Made by a program: the position numbers and the translations under genes
From: Sphingobacterium sp. UGAL515B_05
Lineage (GTDB): Bacteria > Bacteroidota > Bacteroidia > Sphingobacteriales > Sphingobacteriaceae
Direction of reading: 5' to 3'
DNA length: 64,000 bases
Assembly: GCF_033097525.1 (NCBI RefSeq)
Contig: NZ_CP109907.1
Coordinates: 6,200,001 to 6,264,000 of the forward strand
Shown: piece after piece, positions 25,973 to 35,191 of the stretch
Position numbering within the stretch: the stretch's first letter is position 1
How the letters are laid out: each line of letters starts with the position of its first letter
Notes under the pieces: generated by a model
The model's database searches: none
Told to the model about the DNA's origin: nothing
The model's input: the letters and a program-made list of their open reading frames with translations, nothing else

Positions 25973-27364
25973 TTAATCTCTTTTTAGACCGAACTTCTCT
26001 ATTTTACTATACAGGTGACTACGTTGAATATCAAGATCATCGGCCGTCTTGGAGACGTTCCAATTATTCTTTTCCAATTTATATTTTATAAATTCTTTCT
26101 CCGCATGATCTTTATAATCTTGAAACGAATCAAAGGAGTCCATATCTAATCCGTAATTCGTTGCACTTTTTTCATGAGCTATACCATTCACAGGTTCGCG
26201 GGAAGGGTTAGCAAAGGCAACAACATCTTTATCGGTAATCGACCTGTCGCTCAAAATGATTAAACGTTCAATCATATTGCGCAATTCCCGAATATTACCT
26301 GTCCAAGGAAGATGACTCAATTCCCGCATTGCAGCAGTAGTAATTTCCTTTACAGGTATCCCGTATTCCATACAGATCTCTTCACAGAAGTTTGTGGACA
26401 ATAAAGGAATGTCATCGACACGATCAGTTAACGCTGGCACATGGATCAATATGACAGATAGACGGTGATACAAGTCCATTCTGAAATTACCATCTTCTAT
26501 CTCTTTCAATAAATCCTTATTGGTCGCAGCTACTACCCTGACATTGACGTCAATTTCTTTGTCGCCCCCCACTCGCGTGATTTTATGCTCCTGTAATGCC
26601 CTTAGCACTTTAGCTTGCGCGGATAGACTCATATCTCCGATCTCATCCAAGAACAATGTTCCACCGCTAGCTTGTTCAAACTTCCCGATACGTTGTTTAA
26701 TCGCCGACGTGAAGGATCCTTTTTCATGCCCGAATAATTCTGATTCGATTAATTCAGATGGTATTGCGGCACAGTTCACTTCGATCAATGGGCCTTGTCC
26801 ACGATTTGACTTTTCATGTAACCAGCGTGCAACCAATTCCTTTCCCGAGCCATTCGCCCCGGTAATCAATACACGGGCTTCTGTTGGTGCAACCCGGTCA
26901 ATTGTTTCCTTAATACGTTTGATAGCCCCCGATTCACCCAGTATATCTTTTGTTTTCGAGCTGCTAACTTTTCGTTTCAGGACCTTGGTTTCTGTGACTA
27001 GAGAACTTTTATCCAGTGCATTACGAACCGTTATCAATAATCTATTCAGGTCCAGCGGTTTTTCTAAAAAGTCAAATGCTCCTTTTTTCGCTGCTTCAAC
27101 AGCTGTTTCAATCGTACCATGTCCGGAGATCATAATAAACGGGATATCCGGGCTGCTTTGGTGTGCTTCCGCCAAAACTTCCATCCCATCCATCGTATTC
27201 ATTTTGATATCACAAAGGACAAGATCTATTTTTTCCTTTTTTAAAATATCTAATCCATCCCGGCCATTGTCGACATCCAAAATCGTATAATCTTCATATT
27301 CCAAGATATCACGCAACGAACTTCTGATGGCGCGCTCATCATCAATGATTAAAATTGTACTCAT
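25973..27364 (-). CDS. Sigma-54-dependent response regulator (NtrC family), second copy
   Basis: 463 residues. Receiver: ILIIDDERAIRSSL, Asp in LVLCDIKMNTMDGMEVL. AAA+: Walker A GANGSGKE, sigma-54 loop motif GSFTSA where GAFTGA is usual, Walker B LFLDEIGDMS. The C-terminal HTH is NWNVSKTADDLDIQRSHLYSKI. The ATG at 27364 gives a natural receiver start. It differs enough from the regulator at 12.9-14.2 kb not to be a recent duplicate. The altered GSFTSA loop may weaken or change contact with sigma-54. No sensor kinase is adjacent. The rnpB gene lies 71 bp upstream on the same strand. Confidence 0.9.
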   Translation of the reverse strand: MSTILIIDDERAIRSSLRDILEYEDYTILDVDNGRDGLDILKKEKIDLVLCDIKMNTMDGMEVLAEAHQSSPDIPFIMISGHGTIETAVEAAKKGAFDFLEKPLDLNRLLITVRNALDKSSLVTETKVLKRKVSSSKTKDILGESGAIKRIKETIDRVAPTEARVLITGANGSGKELVARWLHEKSNRGQGPLIEVNCAAIPSELIESELFGHEKGSFTSAIKQRIGKFEQASGGTLFLDEIGDMSLSAQAKVLRALQEHKITRVGGDKEIDVNVRVVAATNKDLLKEIEDGNFRMDLYHRLSVILIHVPALTDRVDDIPLLSTNFCEEICMEYGIPVKEITTAAMRELSHLPWTGNIRELRNMIERLIILSDRSITDKDVVAFANPSREPVNGIAHEKSATNYGLDMDSFDSFQDYKDHAEKEFIKYKLEKNNWNVSKTADDLDIQRSHLYSKIEKFGLKRD

Positions 27365-27434
27365 AAATCGAGAGTTATGCTATTTTTTCAATTATGGGAA
27401 TCAATATAAGTTTTTTTTGGCAATTAGCGAAAAA

Positions 27435-27813
27435 GAAGCAAACCTTGTAAGCCGGGTTCTGTAGACCACCGAAGTGGAATTTCTATCATTTATCTAGATT
27501 TGCCATCGCTGACAAACTCAATCAACCTACCCATTACGAATTCCAATAAATTGAAAGAAGACGAGCAGCCTTCGAATTTCGCAACCTATTTGGTCTTTCA
27601 ACACACGAGGTTTACCGTAATATATGTCACCATACAAGACCGTAAGCTCTTACCTTACGTTTTCACCCTTACTCCGAAAAGCGGTATATTTTCTGTGGCA
27701 CTTTCTGTCTGCTATTTTCATAGCAGCCTTCCCGTTAGGAAGCGTGTTGCTCTATGTTGCCCGGACTTTCCTCTCCTCCCAAAAAAGAGCAGCGATAGAA
27801 CCAGTTTGCTTCT
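27435..27813 (-). ncRNA. rnpB: RNase P RNA
   Basis: The catalytic RNA of RNase P, which matures tRNA 5' ends. The universally conserved core elements are present on the minus strand: GAGGAAAGTCCGGGC (27773-27759), ACAGAAA within AGACAGAAAGTGCCACAG, and near the 3' end ACAGAACCCGGCTTAC (27462-27447). The ends pair as P1: GAAGCAAAC (27812-27804) with GTTTGCTTC (27443-27435). The length, about 379 nt, fits a type A RNA. A consensus -7 box lies directly upstream. Ends may be off by a few bases. Confidence 0.96.
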
Positions 27814-27816
27814 GCG

Positions 27817-27824
27817 CAAAAGTA
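27817..27824 (-). promoter_or_regulatory. -7 box of rnpB
   Basis: TACTTTTG matches TAnnTTTG exactly and ends about 4 nt before the first paired base of RNase P RNA. This fixes the transcription start near 27813. Confidence 0.75.
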
Positions 27825-27963
27825 GCTATTTTACTCGGATAAACCCGAATTTCTTTTCAATTTCGAAAAGATCATTCATTTTGCATCACTGGCATAAAAA
27901 TCTACGCAATTACCTTGCGCAGATAAAGAAAGTTTTTGTATTTTCAATCTATCAAAAAAAAAC

Positions 27964-29016
27964 ATGGCACTCAATAAACTAGCTCTTATACGTTATAAAA
28001 CGATTGATCATTGCCTTCGTTTACGACATCGGAAATGGACCTTGGAAGATCTTATGGAAAAGGTTTCCGATGCACTCTATGAATTTGAAGGAATCAAAAA
28101 TGGGATAAGTAAACGCACCATACAAGGTGATATTCAACTCATGCGTAGCAATAAGCTCGGCTACAATGCGCCTATTGTCGTCTTGCACCGCAAATTCTAC
28201 ACCTATGAAGATCCCAACTATAGCATTAGCAATTCACCGATTTCTGTCGGTGACATGCAAAAAATGAAAGAGGCTGTAGAGGTACTTAAGCATGTGAGCG
28301 GTTTCTCCAGCTTTGATGAAATGAGCGATATTGTCGCACGACTTGAAGATAGCATCCACACAAAAAAGGACAATTCACCTTCTATTATACAAATGGAAAG
28401 CAACAATCTGCTAAAAGGCCTTTCTTTTATCAGTCCACTGCATCAAGCCATTCGTGAAAAAACACCACTCCTGATCAGCTACCAATCGTTCAAAGCAACA
28501 CAACAGCAGGATATCGTTTTCTCGCCCTATCTCCTAAAAGAATATCGTAATCGATGGTTTCTAATTGGTCAGCATAAAAAGAGTGAAGGATTGATGACAC
28601 TAGCGCTTGATCGGATCAATGCCATCGAGGAAATGGGCAAAAATTCATACAGGGAATATACAGGGGTCGATTTCGAACGTCACTTTTCAGATACCATAGG
28701 CGTAACGAAGACACAAAAGGACCGCGGTCACCGGGTGATATTGCAAGTCAATGCAAAAAATGCACCTTATGTAGCAACAAAACCCTTACATGCGTCACAG
28801 CAGATTTTAGACAAAAAGGAGGATGGTTCAATATTAATTCGTATCGATGTTGTACTTAACTTTGAACTGGAAAGAGAAATTTTAGGTTTTGGCGAATCCA
28901 TTAAAGTACTCTCCCCAAAAAAATTGCAAACGAGAATAAAACAGCGCTTGGCTGCTGCCACACAACTCTATGCTGAGAAATCTGTCGATAAAACGTCAAA
29001 TTCACAACATGAATAA
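27964..29016 (+). CDS. WYL-domain transcriptional regulator
   Basis: 350 residues. The N-terminal ~90 residues are a winged-HTH-like DNA-binding part (MALNKLALIRYKTIDHCLRL, KRTIQGDIQLMR). The WYL domain covers about 150-270: PLLISYQSFKATQQQDIVFSPYLLKEYRNRWFLIGQHKKS, with ALDRINAIEEM. WYL domains sense ligands, often nucleic-acid fragments or nucleotides, and several act as DNA-damage or phage-defence regulators. No defence genes are beside it here. It is a single gene, 150 bp from rnpB in divergent orientation. Confidence 0.85.
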   Translation: MALNKLALIRYKTIDHCLRLRHRKWTLEDLMEKVSDALYEFEGIKNGISKRTIQGDIQLMRSNKLGYNAPIVVLHRKFYTYEDPNYSISNSPISVGDMQKMKEAVEVLKHVSGFSSFDEMSDIVARLEDSIHTKKDNSPSIIQMESNNLLKGLSFISPLHQAIREKTPLLISYQSFKATQQQDIVFSPYLLKEYRNRWFLIGQHKKSEGLMTLALDRINAIEEMGKNSYREYTGVDFERHFSDTIGVTKTQKDRGHRVILQVNAKNAPYVATKPLHASQQILDKKEDGSILIRIDVVLNFELEREILGFGESIKVLSPKKLQTRIKQRLAAATQLYAEKSVDKTSNSQHE

Positions 29017-29106
29017 GATTTCTATCGAATAATAGTTCTATCAATAATCCTGCTTAACCCATTTTTTCAGGATAGATTGCCCCTCTCGCTACCTCTCCAA
29101 AAACAC

Positions 29107-30303
29107 TTAAATATCTTGGGCGATGGCATAACCGCTAGCCCAAGCCCATTGGAAATTATAACCGCCAAGCCATCCCGTAATATCAACGGTCTCCCCTCCA
29201 AAATAAAGGCCTTCAACTTTTTTAGACATTAAGGTCTTGGGGTGTAGTTCTTCCGTTGAAACTCCTCCACGCATGACCTCAGCTTTATCATACCCCTTAT
29301 CTCCCGCAGGTTTTACCTTGAAGCGATGGATAGTATCGACAATCAATTTCGCATCAGCTTTACTAAGTGAGGCAATTTTGGTATCTAATGCTAGAAATTT
29401 TCCAAGAGCATCGACCAATTTTCTGCTGAAATAATCGTTTAGCAATTGTGAAACAAATCTTTTACCTCCATATTGCCGCTCCTGTTTAATCAGATTATCT
29501 AAATTAAAATTGGGCAGTAGATCAATCGTAATCTCCTGTCCGGGTCTCCAATAACTTGATATCTGAAGAATGGCAGGTCCGCTTAATCCCCAGTGTGTAA
29601 AGAGAATATTCTCTTCAAAAGACATTCCCGCAACAGACACTTTCGAGAACACCGAATTTCCAGCCAAAGAGCTATACCAATCGGCATCTTTTCCAGTTAT
29701 TGTCAAAGGGACCAATGCAGGGGCTGTACCGACGACATGCAAACCGAATTGTTTGGCTAGGCGTAATCCAAAGTCCGAGGCGCCGAGTTTTTGGACCGGA
29801 AGCCCGCCAGAAGAAATAACAACTTTATGTGCATGATATCGGGACTCACCTTTTGCATTTTCGACCGTTACCACAAAGTCCTTATCGTTTTTTTCTACCG
29901 ATTTCACCAAGGTATTCAATGCAATATCCTGCCCTGTCTCGTATAAAATTTTTGAAAATACAGCAACGATATCCTTTGCTTTATTGGTCTCTGGAAACAA
30001 CTGGCCCAGTGTTTTTTCATGCCCTACAATACCATACTGTTCAAAAAATGTAATGGTATCGTCCACTGTCCATTGTTTGAATATACCATGTAAAAAATCT
30101 GGATTTTCAGAAATGAAATTAGCGGGACTATTACCGATATTTGTATAATTACAGCGTCCACCTCCGGAAATCAAGATCTTCGCGCCGACCTTATCGTTTC
30201 GTTCAAGCACCAAGGTCTTCTTTCCAATCAGCCCTGCTTGGGCTGCACACATCAAACCACAGGCTCCGCCCCCAATAATGATAGCATCGTATATTATACT
30301 CAC
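29107..30303 (-). CDS. HI0933/BaiN-family flavoprotein
   Basis: 398 residues. The N-terminal FAD-binding motif is DAIIIGGGACGLMCAAQAGLIGKKTLVLERNDKVGAKILISGGGRCNYTN; the latter run is typical of the HI0933 family. The C-terminus has the conserved GLYFGGETVDITGWLGGYNFQWAWASG. These are NAD(P)/FAD-dependent oxidoreductases with unclear physiological roles; BaiN acts on bile acids in clostridia, which is not implied here. It is the third gene of the argS operon, 9 bp after the Gfo/Idh/MocA gene. Confidence 0.88.
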   Translation of the reverse strand: MSIIYDAIIIGGGACGLMCAAQAGLIGKKTLVLERNDKVGAKILISGGGRCNYTNIGNSPANFISENPDFLHGIFKQWTVDDTITFFEQYGIVGHEKTLGQLFPETNKAKDIVAVFSKILYETGQDIALNTLVKSVEKNDKDFVVTVENAKGESRYHAHKVVISSGGLPVQKLGASDFGLRLAKQFGLHVVGTAPALVPLTITGKDADWYSSLAGNSVFSKVSVAGMSFEENILFTHWGLSGPAILQISSYWRPGQEITIDLLPNFNLDNLIKQERQYGGKRFVSQLLNDYFSRKLVDALGKFLALDTKIASLSKADAKLIVDTIHRFKVKPAGDKGYDKAEVMRGGVSTEELHPKTLMSKKVEGLYFGGETVDITGWLGGYNFQWAWASGYAIAQDI

Positions 30304-30312
30304 AGCAACAAT

Positions 30313-31389
30313 CTAATAAGCAATCAATGTATTTTCAACAGAAACAACTCTTCGTTCCAATTGACTCTGATATCCCAATTCAATAATTTTAATGACATCC
30401 CGTGCCTGATTTGGCGATGCGATCAAGGTAGTTTTCCCCAATATACTATCCGCAACGTTCTGATAAAAATCAGGATAGGAACCTATTTCAGAAGGAACCG
30501 TTTCTTCAATGTCATTCCCTTGTTCAACGATATTGAGCTTGCCGTATAGACTTGGGTCTTCTTGTCCCCAGGTTGGATCCTCATCAGGAAATTTACCATC
30601 ACGCAGTAAGGCTTCCTGTGGGTCGACACCATATTTTACAAAATTTCCGTTCATTCCGAAAACACGGTAACGTGCTGTAGGCTCCTTTGCAAGCATAGAA
30701 CCTTTTAGGGAAACCCTCAAATTATCATAGTACAATAGGCAGTCGAAATTGTCAATAGTCTTCGCATGATCCCGTTGGACAGCCAAATCGGCAAAGACAG
30801 CATGCGGTTTTCCAAATAACTGTAAAGCCTGATCAATGAGATGTGGTCCCAGGTCATAAAATATACCCGAACCCGGCAGGTTTTCCTCGCGCCAGGCATT
30901 AGGTCGCAAGTAATTACGGAAACGATCAAACCTGGATTCCAAATTTACAATCCGTCCCAACCTTCCACTTTTGACCACTTTCTCCAGGGTCCGATAGTCT
31001 GAGTTGAACCTTAAATTATGGTAAGGTGCCAAGATCAGATTTTTCTCCTTAGCCAGAGCGATAAGCTCATCGGCCTGCTCGACGCTATTGGTAAAGGGTT
31101 TTTCTACGACAACGTGTTTTCCGGCTTCCAGTGCACGTTTTGCGAAAGGATAATGCATTTCATTGGACGTTGCAACGACGACTAAATCAATGGTTGCATC
31201 ATTAAAAATATCATCCGCAGACAAAGCTATTTCCGCCTGTGGATAACGTTCCTTTAATAAACTTTGCTGATCCGCTTTCCGTGCTGTCACTTTAACAAGA
31301 TCCAGTTCAGCGATTGAACGCATCACGGGAGCGTGAAAAACCTGACCCGAAATTCCAAAGCCAATAAGTCCTACGCGAATTTTCTTCAT
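30313..31389 (-). CDS. Gfo/Idh/MocA-family oxidoreductase
   Basis: 358 residues. NAD(P)-binding Rossmann motif RVGLIGFGISGQVFHAPVM, then VVATSNEMHYPFAKRALEAGKHVVVEKPFTNS with the conserved EKP motif and Lys. The C-terminal substrate domain has GSGIFYDLGPHLIDQALQLFGKP. Acts on sugars, inositols or similar polyols; substrate unknown. It starts 4 bp after argS and is followed 9 bp later by the HI0933-type flavoprotein, so all three are very likely one transcript. Confidence 0.9.
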   Translation of the reverse strand: MKKIRVGLIGFGISGQVFHAPVMRSIAELDLVKVTARKADQQSLLKERYPQAEIALSADDIFNDATIDLVVVATSNEMHYPFAKRALEAGKHVVVEKPFTNSVEQADELIALAKEKNLILAPYHNLRFNSDYRTLEKVVKSGRLGRIVNLESRFDRFRNYLRPNAWREENLPGSGIFYDLGPHLIDQALQLFGKPHAVFADLAVQRDHAKTIDNFDCLLYYDNLRVSLKGSMLAKEPTARYRVFGMNGNFVKYGVDPQEALLRDGKFPDEDPTWGQEDPSLYGKLNIVEQGNDIEETVPSEIGSYPDFYQNVADSILGKTTLIASPNQARDVIKIIELGYQSQLERRVVSVENTLIAY

Positions 31390-31393
31390 AGCA

Positions 31394-33178
31394 TTACATT
31401 CTTTCAGGTACCCGAATACCCAATAAGTTCATCCCTTTGGCAATAACCTTTGCCGCAGAAGCTGAAAGGTGCAATCTAAAGTTTTTCACATCATGATCTT
31501 CCGCTTTCAAGATGGTTTCTTCATGATAGAATTTATTATAAAACTTAGCGACCTCATAGATGTAATTTGCCAATTGTGCAGGACTGAACTCTTGCGCAGA
31601 AGCTTCAATAATCTCCGGAAATGCACCCAGCTGTTGAATTAAATCACGTTCGTAAGAGGAAATCGTCGCCGGTACAGACACAGCACTGTCAAAATCGAAT
31701 TCAGCCTTACTCAAAACAGATTTGATACGGGCATGCGTGTATTGAATAAACGGTCCGGTATGACCTTGAAAATCGACAGATTCATTTGGATCAAACAACA
31801 GGCGTTTTTTAGGATCCACTTTCAACAGAAAATATTTCAGTGCGCCCATTCCAATCGTATCGTAAAGAACGGCTTTTGATTCCTCGTCCAATCCTTCAGT
31901 CTTGCCAAGTTCCTCAGTACGTTCCTGAGCGGTCTTAAGCATCTCAGCCATTAAATCATCCGCGTCAACAACTGTTCCCTCCCGTGATTTCATTTTACCT
32001 GAAGGAAGATCGACCATCCCATACGATAAATGGAACAATCCGTCAGCCCAAGCTTTACCAAGTTTTTTCAAGATTAAGAACAATACCTTGAAATGGTAAT
32101 CCTGTTCGTTACCGACAACATAAATAGAATCATTCATCTTGAATTCATCATATTTCAGTTGTGCTGTTCCCAAATCTTGTGTAATATAGACAGAGGTACC
32201 GTCGCCACGAAGCACAAGCTTCTGATCCAGTCCTTCTGCAGTCAGATCAATCCATACAGAGTTATCCTCTTTTTTAAAGAAAACCCCTTTATCTAAACCT
32301 TCCTGGATAATATCTTTACCCAGCAAGTATGTATTGGATTCATAATAGTATTTATCGAAATCGACGCCTAATTGTTTATAGGTCTTTTCAAACCCGGCGT
32401 ACACCCAGCTGTTCATGGTTTTCCACAGTGAGATCACCTCTTCATTCCCCGCTTCCCATTGTTGCAACATCGCTTGTGCTTCCTTCATCAAAGGTGCATT
32501 TTTCTTTGCCTCATCTTCGGTCTGCCCTTCAGCCTTCAATGCCTCGATTTCCTGTTTATATGCTTTGTCAAAGACAACGTAATATTTTCCGACAAGGTGG
32601 TCTCCTTTAAGTCCAGTAGACTCGGGTGTCTCACCGTTACCAAATTTTTGCCAGGCCAACATCGACTTACAAATATGGATACCGCGATCGTTCACCAAAT
32701 TTGCTTTGATCACATCATAACCATAAGCTTTTAGGATTTCCGCAACAGAATAACCTAATAAATTATTACGGATATGCCCCAAATGCAGCGGTTTATTGGT
32801 ATTTGGAGAAGAATATTCAACCATCAGTTTCTTTCCATTCGCAGGAAATACACCAAAGTCCTTCGCCGTTATGGTCTGATTCAACAACGTGATCCAATAC
32901 GCATCGGAAAGAACAATATTCAAAAAGCCTTTTATCACATTGAAATCCGATATTTCAGCAATATGCTGTTGCAAATATGAACCGATTTCCTTTCCGGTTT
33001 GTTCCGGAGAAGATTTCGAAAAGCGCGTTACGGGAAAAGTTACGATTGTAATTTGTCCTTCAAACTCCTTTCGGGTAGCTTGTAAAGCAATTTGATTTTC
33101 TAAAATATCTGCATTGTAAAGCTCTTTTACTGCCTGTACAGTGACTTCAACAAGTCGCTTTTGAATAGAATTTGCCAT
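31394..33178 (-). CDS. argS: Arginyl-tRNA synthetase
   Basis: 594 residues. HIGH-type motif HLGH at residues 132-135 in PNTNKPLHLGHIRNN, preceded by VEYSSPNTNK. The KMSK-equivalent loop is LPSGKMKSREGTVV. An N-terminal Add1-like tRNA-recognition domain covers the first 90 residues, and the C-terminal DALR anticodon-binding domain covers about 480-594. Charges tRNA-Arg. It is the first gene of a three-gene minus-strand operon and is divergent from the arginine decarboxylase gene with a 108-bp gap. Confidence 0.97.
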   Translation of the reverse strand: MANSIQKRLVEVTVQAVKELYNADILENQIALQATRKEFEGQITIVTFPVTRFSKSSPEQTGKEIGSYLQQHIAEISDFNVIKGFLNIVLSDAYWITLLNQTITAKDFGVFPANGKKLMVEYSSPNTNKPLHLGHIRNNLLGYSVAEILKAYGYDVIKANLVNDRGIHICKSMLAWQKFGNGETPESTGLKGDHLVGKYYVVFDKAYKQEIEALKAEGQTEDEAKKNAPLMKEAQAMLQQWEAGNEEVISLWKTMNSWVYAGFEKTYKQLGVDFDKYYYESNTYLLGKDIIQEGLDKGVFFKKEDNSVWIDLTAEGLDQKLVLRGDGTSVYITQDLGTAQLKYDEFKMNDSIYVVGNEQDYHFKVLFLILKKLGKAWADGLFHLSYGMVDLPSGKMKSREGTVVDADDLMAEMLKTAQERTEELGKTEGLDEESKAVLYDTIGMGALKYFLLKVDPKKRLLFDPNESVDFQGHTGPFIQYTHARIKSVLSKAEFDFDSAVSVPATISSYERDLIQQLGAFPEIIEASAQEFSPAQLANYIYEVAKFYNKFYHEETILKAEDHDVKNFRLHLSASAAKVIAKGMNLLGIRVPERM

Positions 33179-33263
33179 TTAATGATTTTGTAATTTTTAC
33201 AACTTCCTGATAGTGAATTGGAAATAAATAACATTCCTTATTTAGGTATTCACCATTAAAGTA

Positions 33264-33271
33264 TATCTTTG
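33264..33271 (+). promoter_or_regulatory. -7 box of the arginine decarboxylase gene
   Basis: TATCTTTG matches TAnnTTTG exactly and lies 15 bp before the ATG at 33287, giving a 5' UTR of about 10 nt. Confidence 0.65.
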
Positions 33272-33286
33272 CAAAAATAATAAAAA

Positions 33287-34678
33287 ATGCAGAGCTATCA
33301 GGAATTTCTTGACTTAAGTGTTGGTTTTCCGCAAGACGGATTCGAAATCATCGACGACGAATTGTATTTCCACGATTTGAATTTAATGGAAATGATAGAA
33401 ACGTACGGTACGCCGTTACGTTTTACCTATTTGCCTATCGTCAGCAAAAAAATTCAGCAAGCGAAAATCCTCTTTCAGACCGCAATTCTGAAACACAACT
33501 ATCGCGGATCTTACAAATATTGTTATTGTACCAAATCATCCCATTTCAAGCACATCGTAGAGGAAGCTTTGAAAAATGATATCCACCTGGAAACTTCATC
33601 TGCATTTGATATGCCGATGATCGATTCATTGGAAAGACAGGGCACAGTAACGAAAGCCATTACAGTGATCTGTAATGGCTTCAAAACCTACCAGTACAAA
33701 CAATATATTGTCGATATGATCCACGACGGATATAAAAACATTATACCGGTACTGGATAACAAAGAGGAGTTTAACCTTTATGATGATGAAATCGAATTGG
33801 ATGAGCCTTGTGCTTTAGGTATCCGCGTTGCTTCCGAAGAGCAGCCTGATTCTCAATTCTATACATCTCGCCTAGGGATTCGCCAAGAAGACGTCGTTGA
33901 ATTCTATAACAACAAGATCGCCGACAATCCAAACTTTAAAGTAAAGTTACTTCACTTTTTCATTAATTCAGGTATCTCGGACACCCCGTATTACTGGAAC
34001 GAATTAGAGAAATACGTTACTTTATATTGTAAATTCAAGAAAGTAAACCCAGATTTAGATACCCTAGATATCGGTGGTGGCATGCCATTTAAGGATTCAC
34101 TGGTACACGACTTTGATTACGAGTATATGGTCAATGAGATTGTCAATCGGATCAAACAAATCTGTGCGCACCATGAAGTCATGGAACCAGATATTATTAC
34201 TGAATTTGGCAAATATACTGTTGCTGAAGCATCAGGTATTCTCTATAAAGTTTTGGGACGCAAGCAACAAAACGATCGCGAACGTTGGTTTATGATTGAC
34301 GGCTCATTCATTACAAATTTACCAGATGTATGGGCATTGAATCAAAAATACATTCTACTGCCGATCAATAACTGGGATTCAGAATATGAACGCGTCAATT
34401 TAGGTGGAATCACATGCGATGGACAGGATTATTACAATCAGGAGGCGCACATGAACTCGGTATTTATGCCGAAGACCCGTAAGGTACAGTACTTGGGCTT
34501 CTTTCATACAGGAGCATATCAAGATGTATTAAGCGGATATGGTGGAATCCACCACTGCCTACTTCCTTCTCCTAAGCATGTACTTGTACGCCGCAATAGA
34601 GATGAAACATTCAACTACGAGGTGTTTGGTGAGGAGCAAAACTCCAAACAAGTCATGAAATTATTAGGCTATCAATAA
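33287..34678 (+). CDS. speA: Arginine decarboxylase (biosynthetic, Bacteroidota short form)
   Basis: 463 residues, PLP enzyme of the alanine racemase/ODC fold. Converts arginine to agmatine in polyamine synthesis. The PLP region is YKYCYCTKSSHFKHIVEEAL near residues 67-86, followed by DIHLETSSAFD. Other signatures are GIRVASEEQPDSQFYTSRLGI, LDIGGGMPF and, near the C-terminus, HTGAYQDVLSGYGGIHHCLLPSP. It is shorter than the 630-residue E. coli SpeA, as is usual in this phylum. It is divergent from argS, so both arginine uses lie side by side. A lysine/ornithine specificity cannot be excluded from sequence. Confidence 0.85.
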   Translation: MQSYQEFLDLSVGFPQDGFEIIDDELYFHDLNLMEMIETYGTPLRFTYLPIVSKKIQQAKILFQTAILKHNYRGSYKYCYCTKSSHFKHIVEEALKNDIHLETSSAFDMPMIDSLERQGTVTKAITVICNGFKTYQYKQYIVDMIHDGYKNIIPVLDNKEEFNLYDDEIELDEPCALGIRVASEEQPDSQFYTSRLGIRQEDVVEFYNNKIADNPNFKVKLLHFFINSGISDTPYYWNELEKYVTLYCKFKKVNPDLDTLDIGGGMPFKDSLVHDFDYEYMVNEIVNRIKQICAHHEVMEPDIITEFGKYTVAEASGILYKVLGRKQQNDRERWFMIDGSFITNLPDVWALNQKYILLPINNWDSEYERVNLGGITCDGQDYYNQEAHMNSVFMPKTRKVQYLGFFHTGAYQDVLSGYGGIHHCLLPSPKHVLVRRNRDETFNYEVFGEEQNSKQVMKLLGYQ

Positions 34679-34761
34679 GATATGCTACAGGAGCAAGACC
34701 TCTTTTTAACTGTTGGATTAATATATCCTTGTCGAAAAAAGAATGGTTTTAAGTCCATACA

Positions 34762-34793
34762 AAAAGGTCCCGATCGTACGATCGGGACCTTTT
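34762..34793 (+). terminator. Terminator after arginine decarboxylase
   Basis: A perfect palindrome: AAAAGGTCCCGATC, loop GTAC, GATCGGGACCTTTT. Near-identical in core to the terminator at 52440. Confidence 0.88.
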
Positions 34794-34930
34794 CATTTCC
34801 AGGCTATCCCCCATTATTTACAATCAGGCGTAAATTAAAGCCAAAACCACAGACAAAGACAACATCGTTAAGGATATTACGCAAACAATACTGAACATAG
34901 CCGCGACAGCTGGCTTTTATTCATATTGCG

Positions 34931-35078
34931 TTCGTACCTGCTTCGGAACACGTTCGGAGCTCAACAATTCGGCTACAGCTGTTGACCAAGTATTGTACAG
35001 ACTTTTTCTGTTCGGAGACTGTTAAATAGCTGTGCAATATCTGTACAAGATCTGTTGATCGTCCGAAGCAGGTACGAA
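34931..35078. repeat. 148-bp nested inverted-repeat element
   Basis: The ends are a perfect 17-bp inverted repeat: TTCGTACCTGCTTCGGA (34931-34947) and TCCGAAGCAGGTACGAA (35062-35078). Inside, TTGTACAGA (34993-35001) faces TCTGTACAA (35040-35048), and TCAACA/TGTTGA pairs lie near both arms. The whole unit can fold back on itself. No ORF is contained. It sits in a 400-bp gene-free gap between the decarboxylase terminator and the thioredoxin-like gene. Either a MITE-like repeat or a structured RNA. Confidence 0.6.
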
Positions 35079-35191
35079 TCTGGGGCGAAGCAGAGATACT
35101 AATCCTTCAGATTATGTTATATCGCCGTACAAGAAAGGAGTACGGTGTATTTCTTCTTTAGCGCAGCTAGAAATCCCAAAGTCGACAATTG

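Noticed and set aside
26520..27290. 256-codon plus-strand frame opposite the second NtrC-type regulator
   Set aside because: Entirely antisense to a clear gene, Ser/Thr-rich shadow translation, no promoter or domain.
27500..27982. 160-codon plus-strand frame over the RNase P RNA
   Set aside because: It covers the conserved core of rnpB in antisense; the RNA gene explains the sequence.
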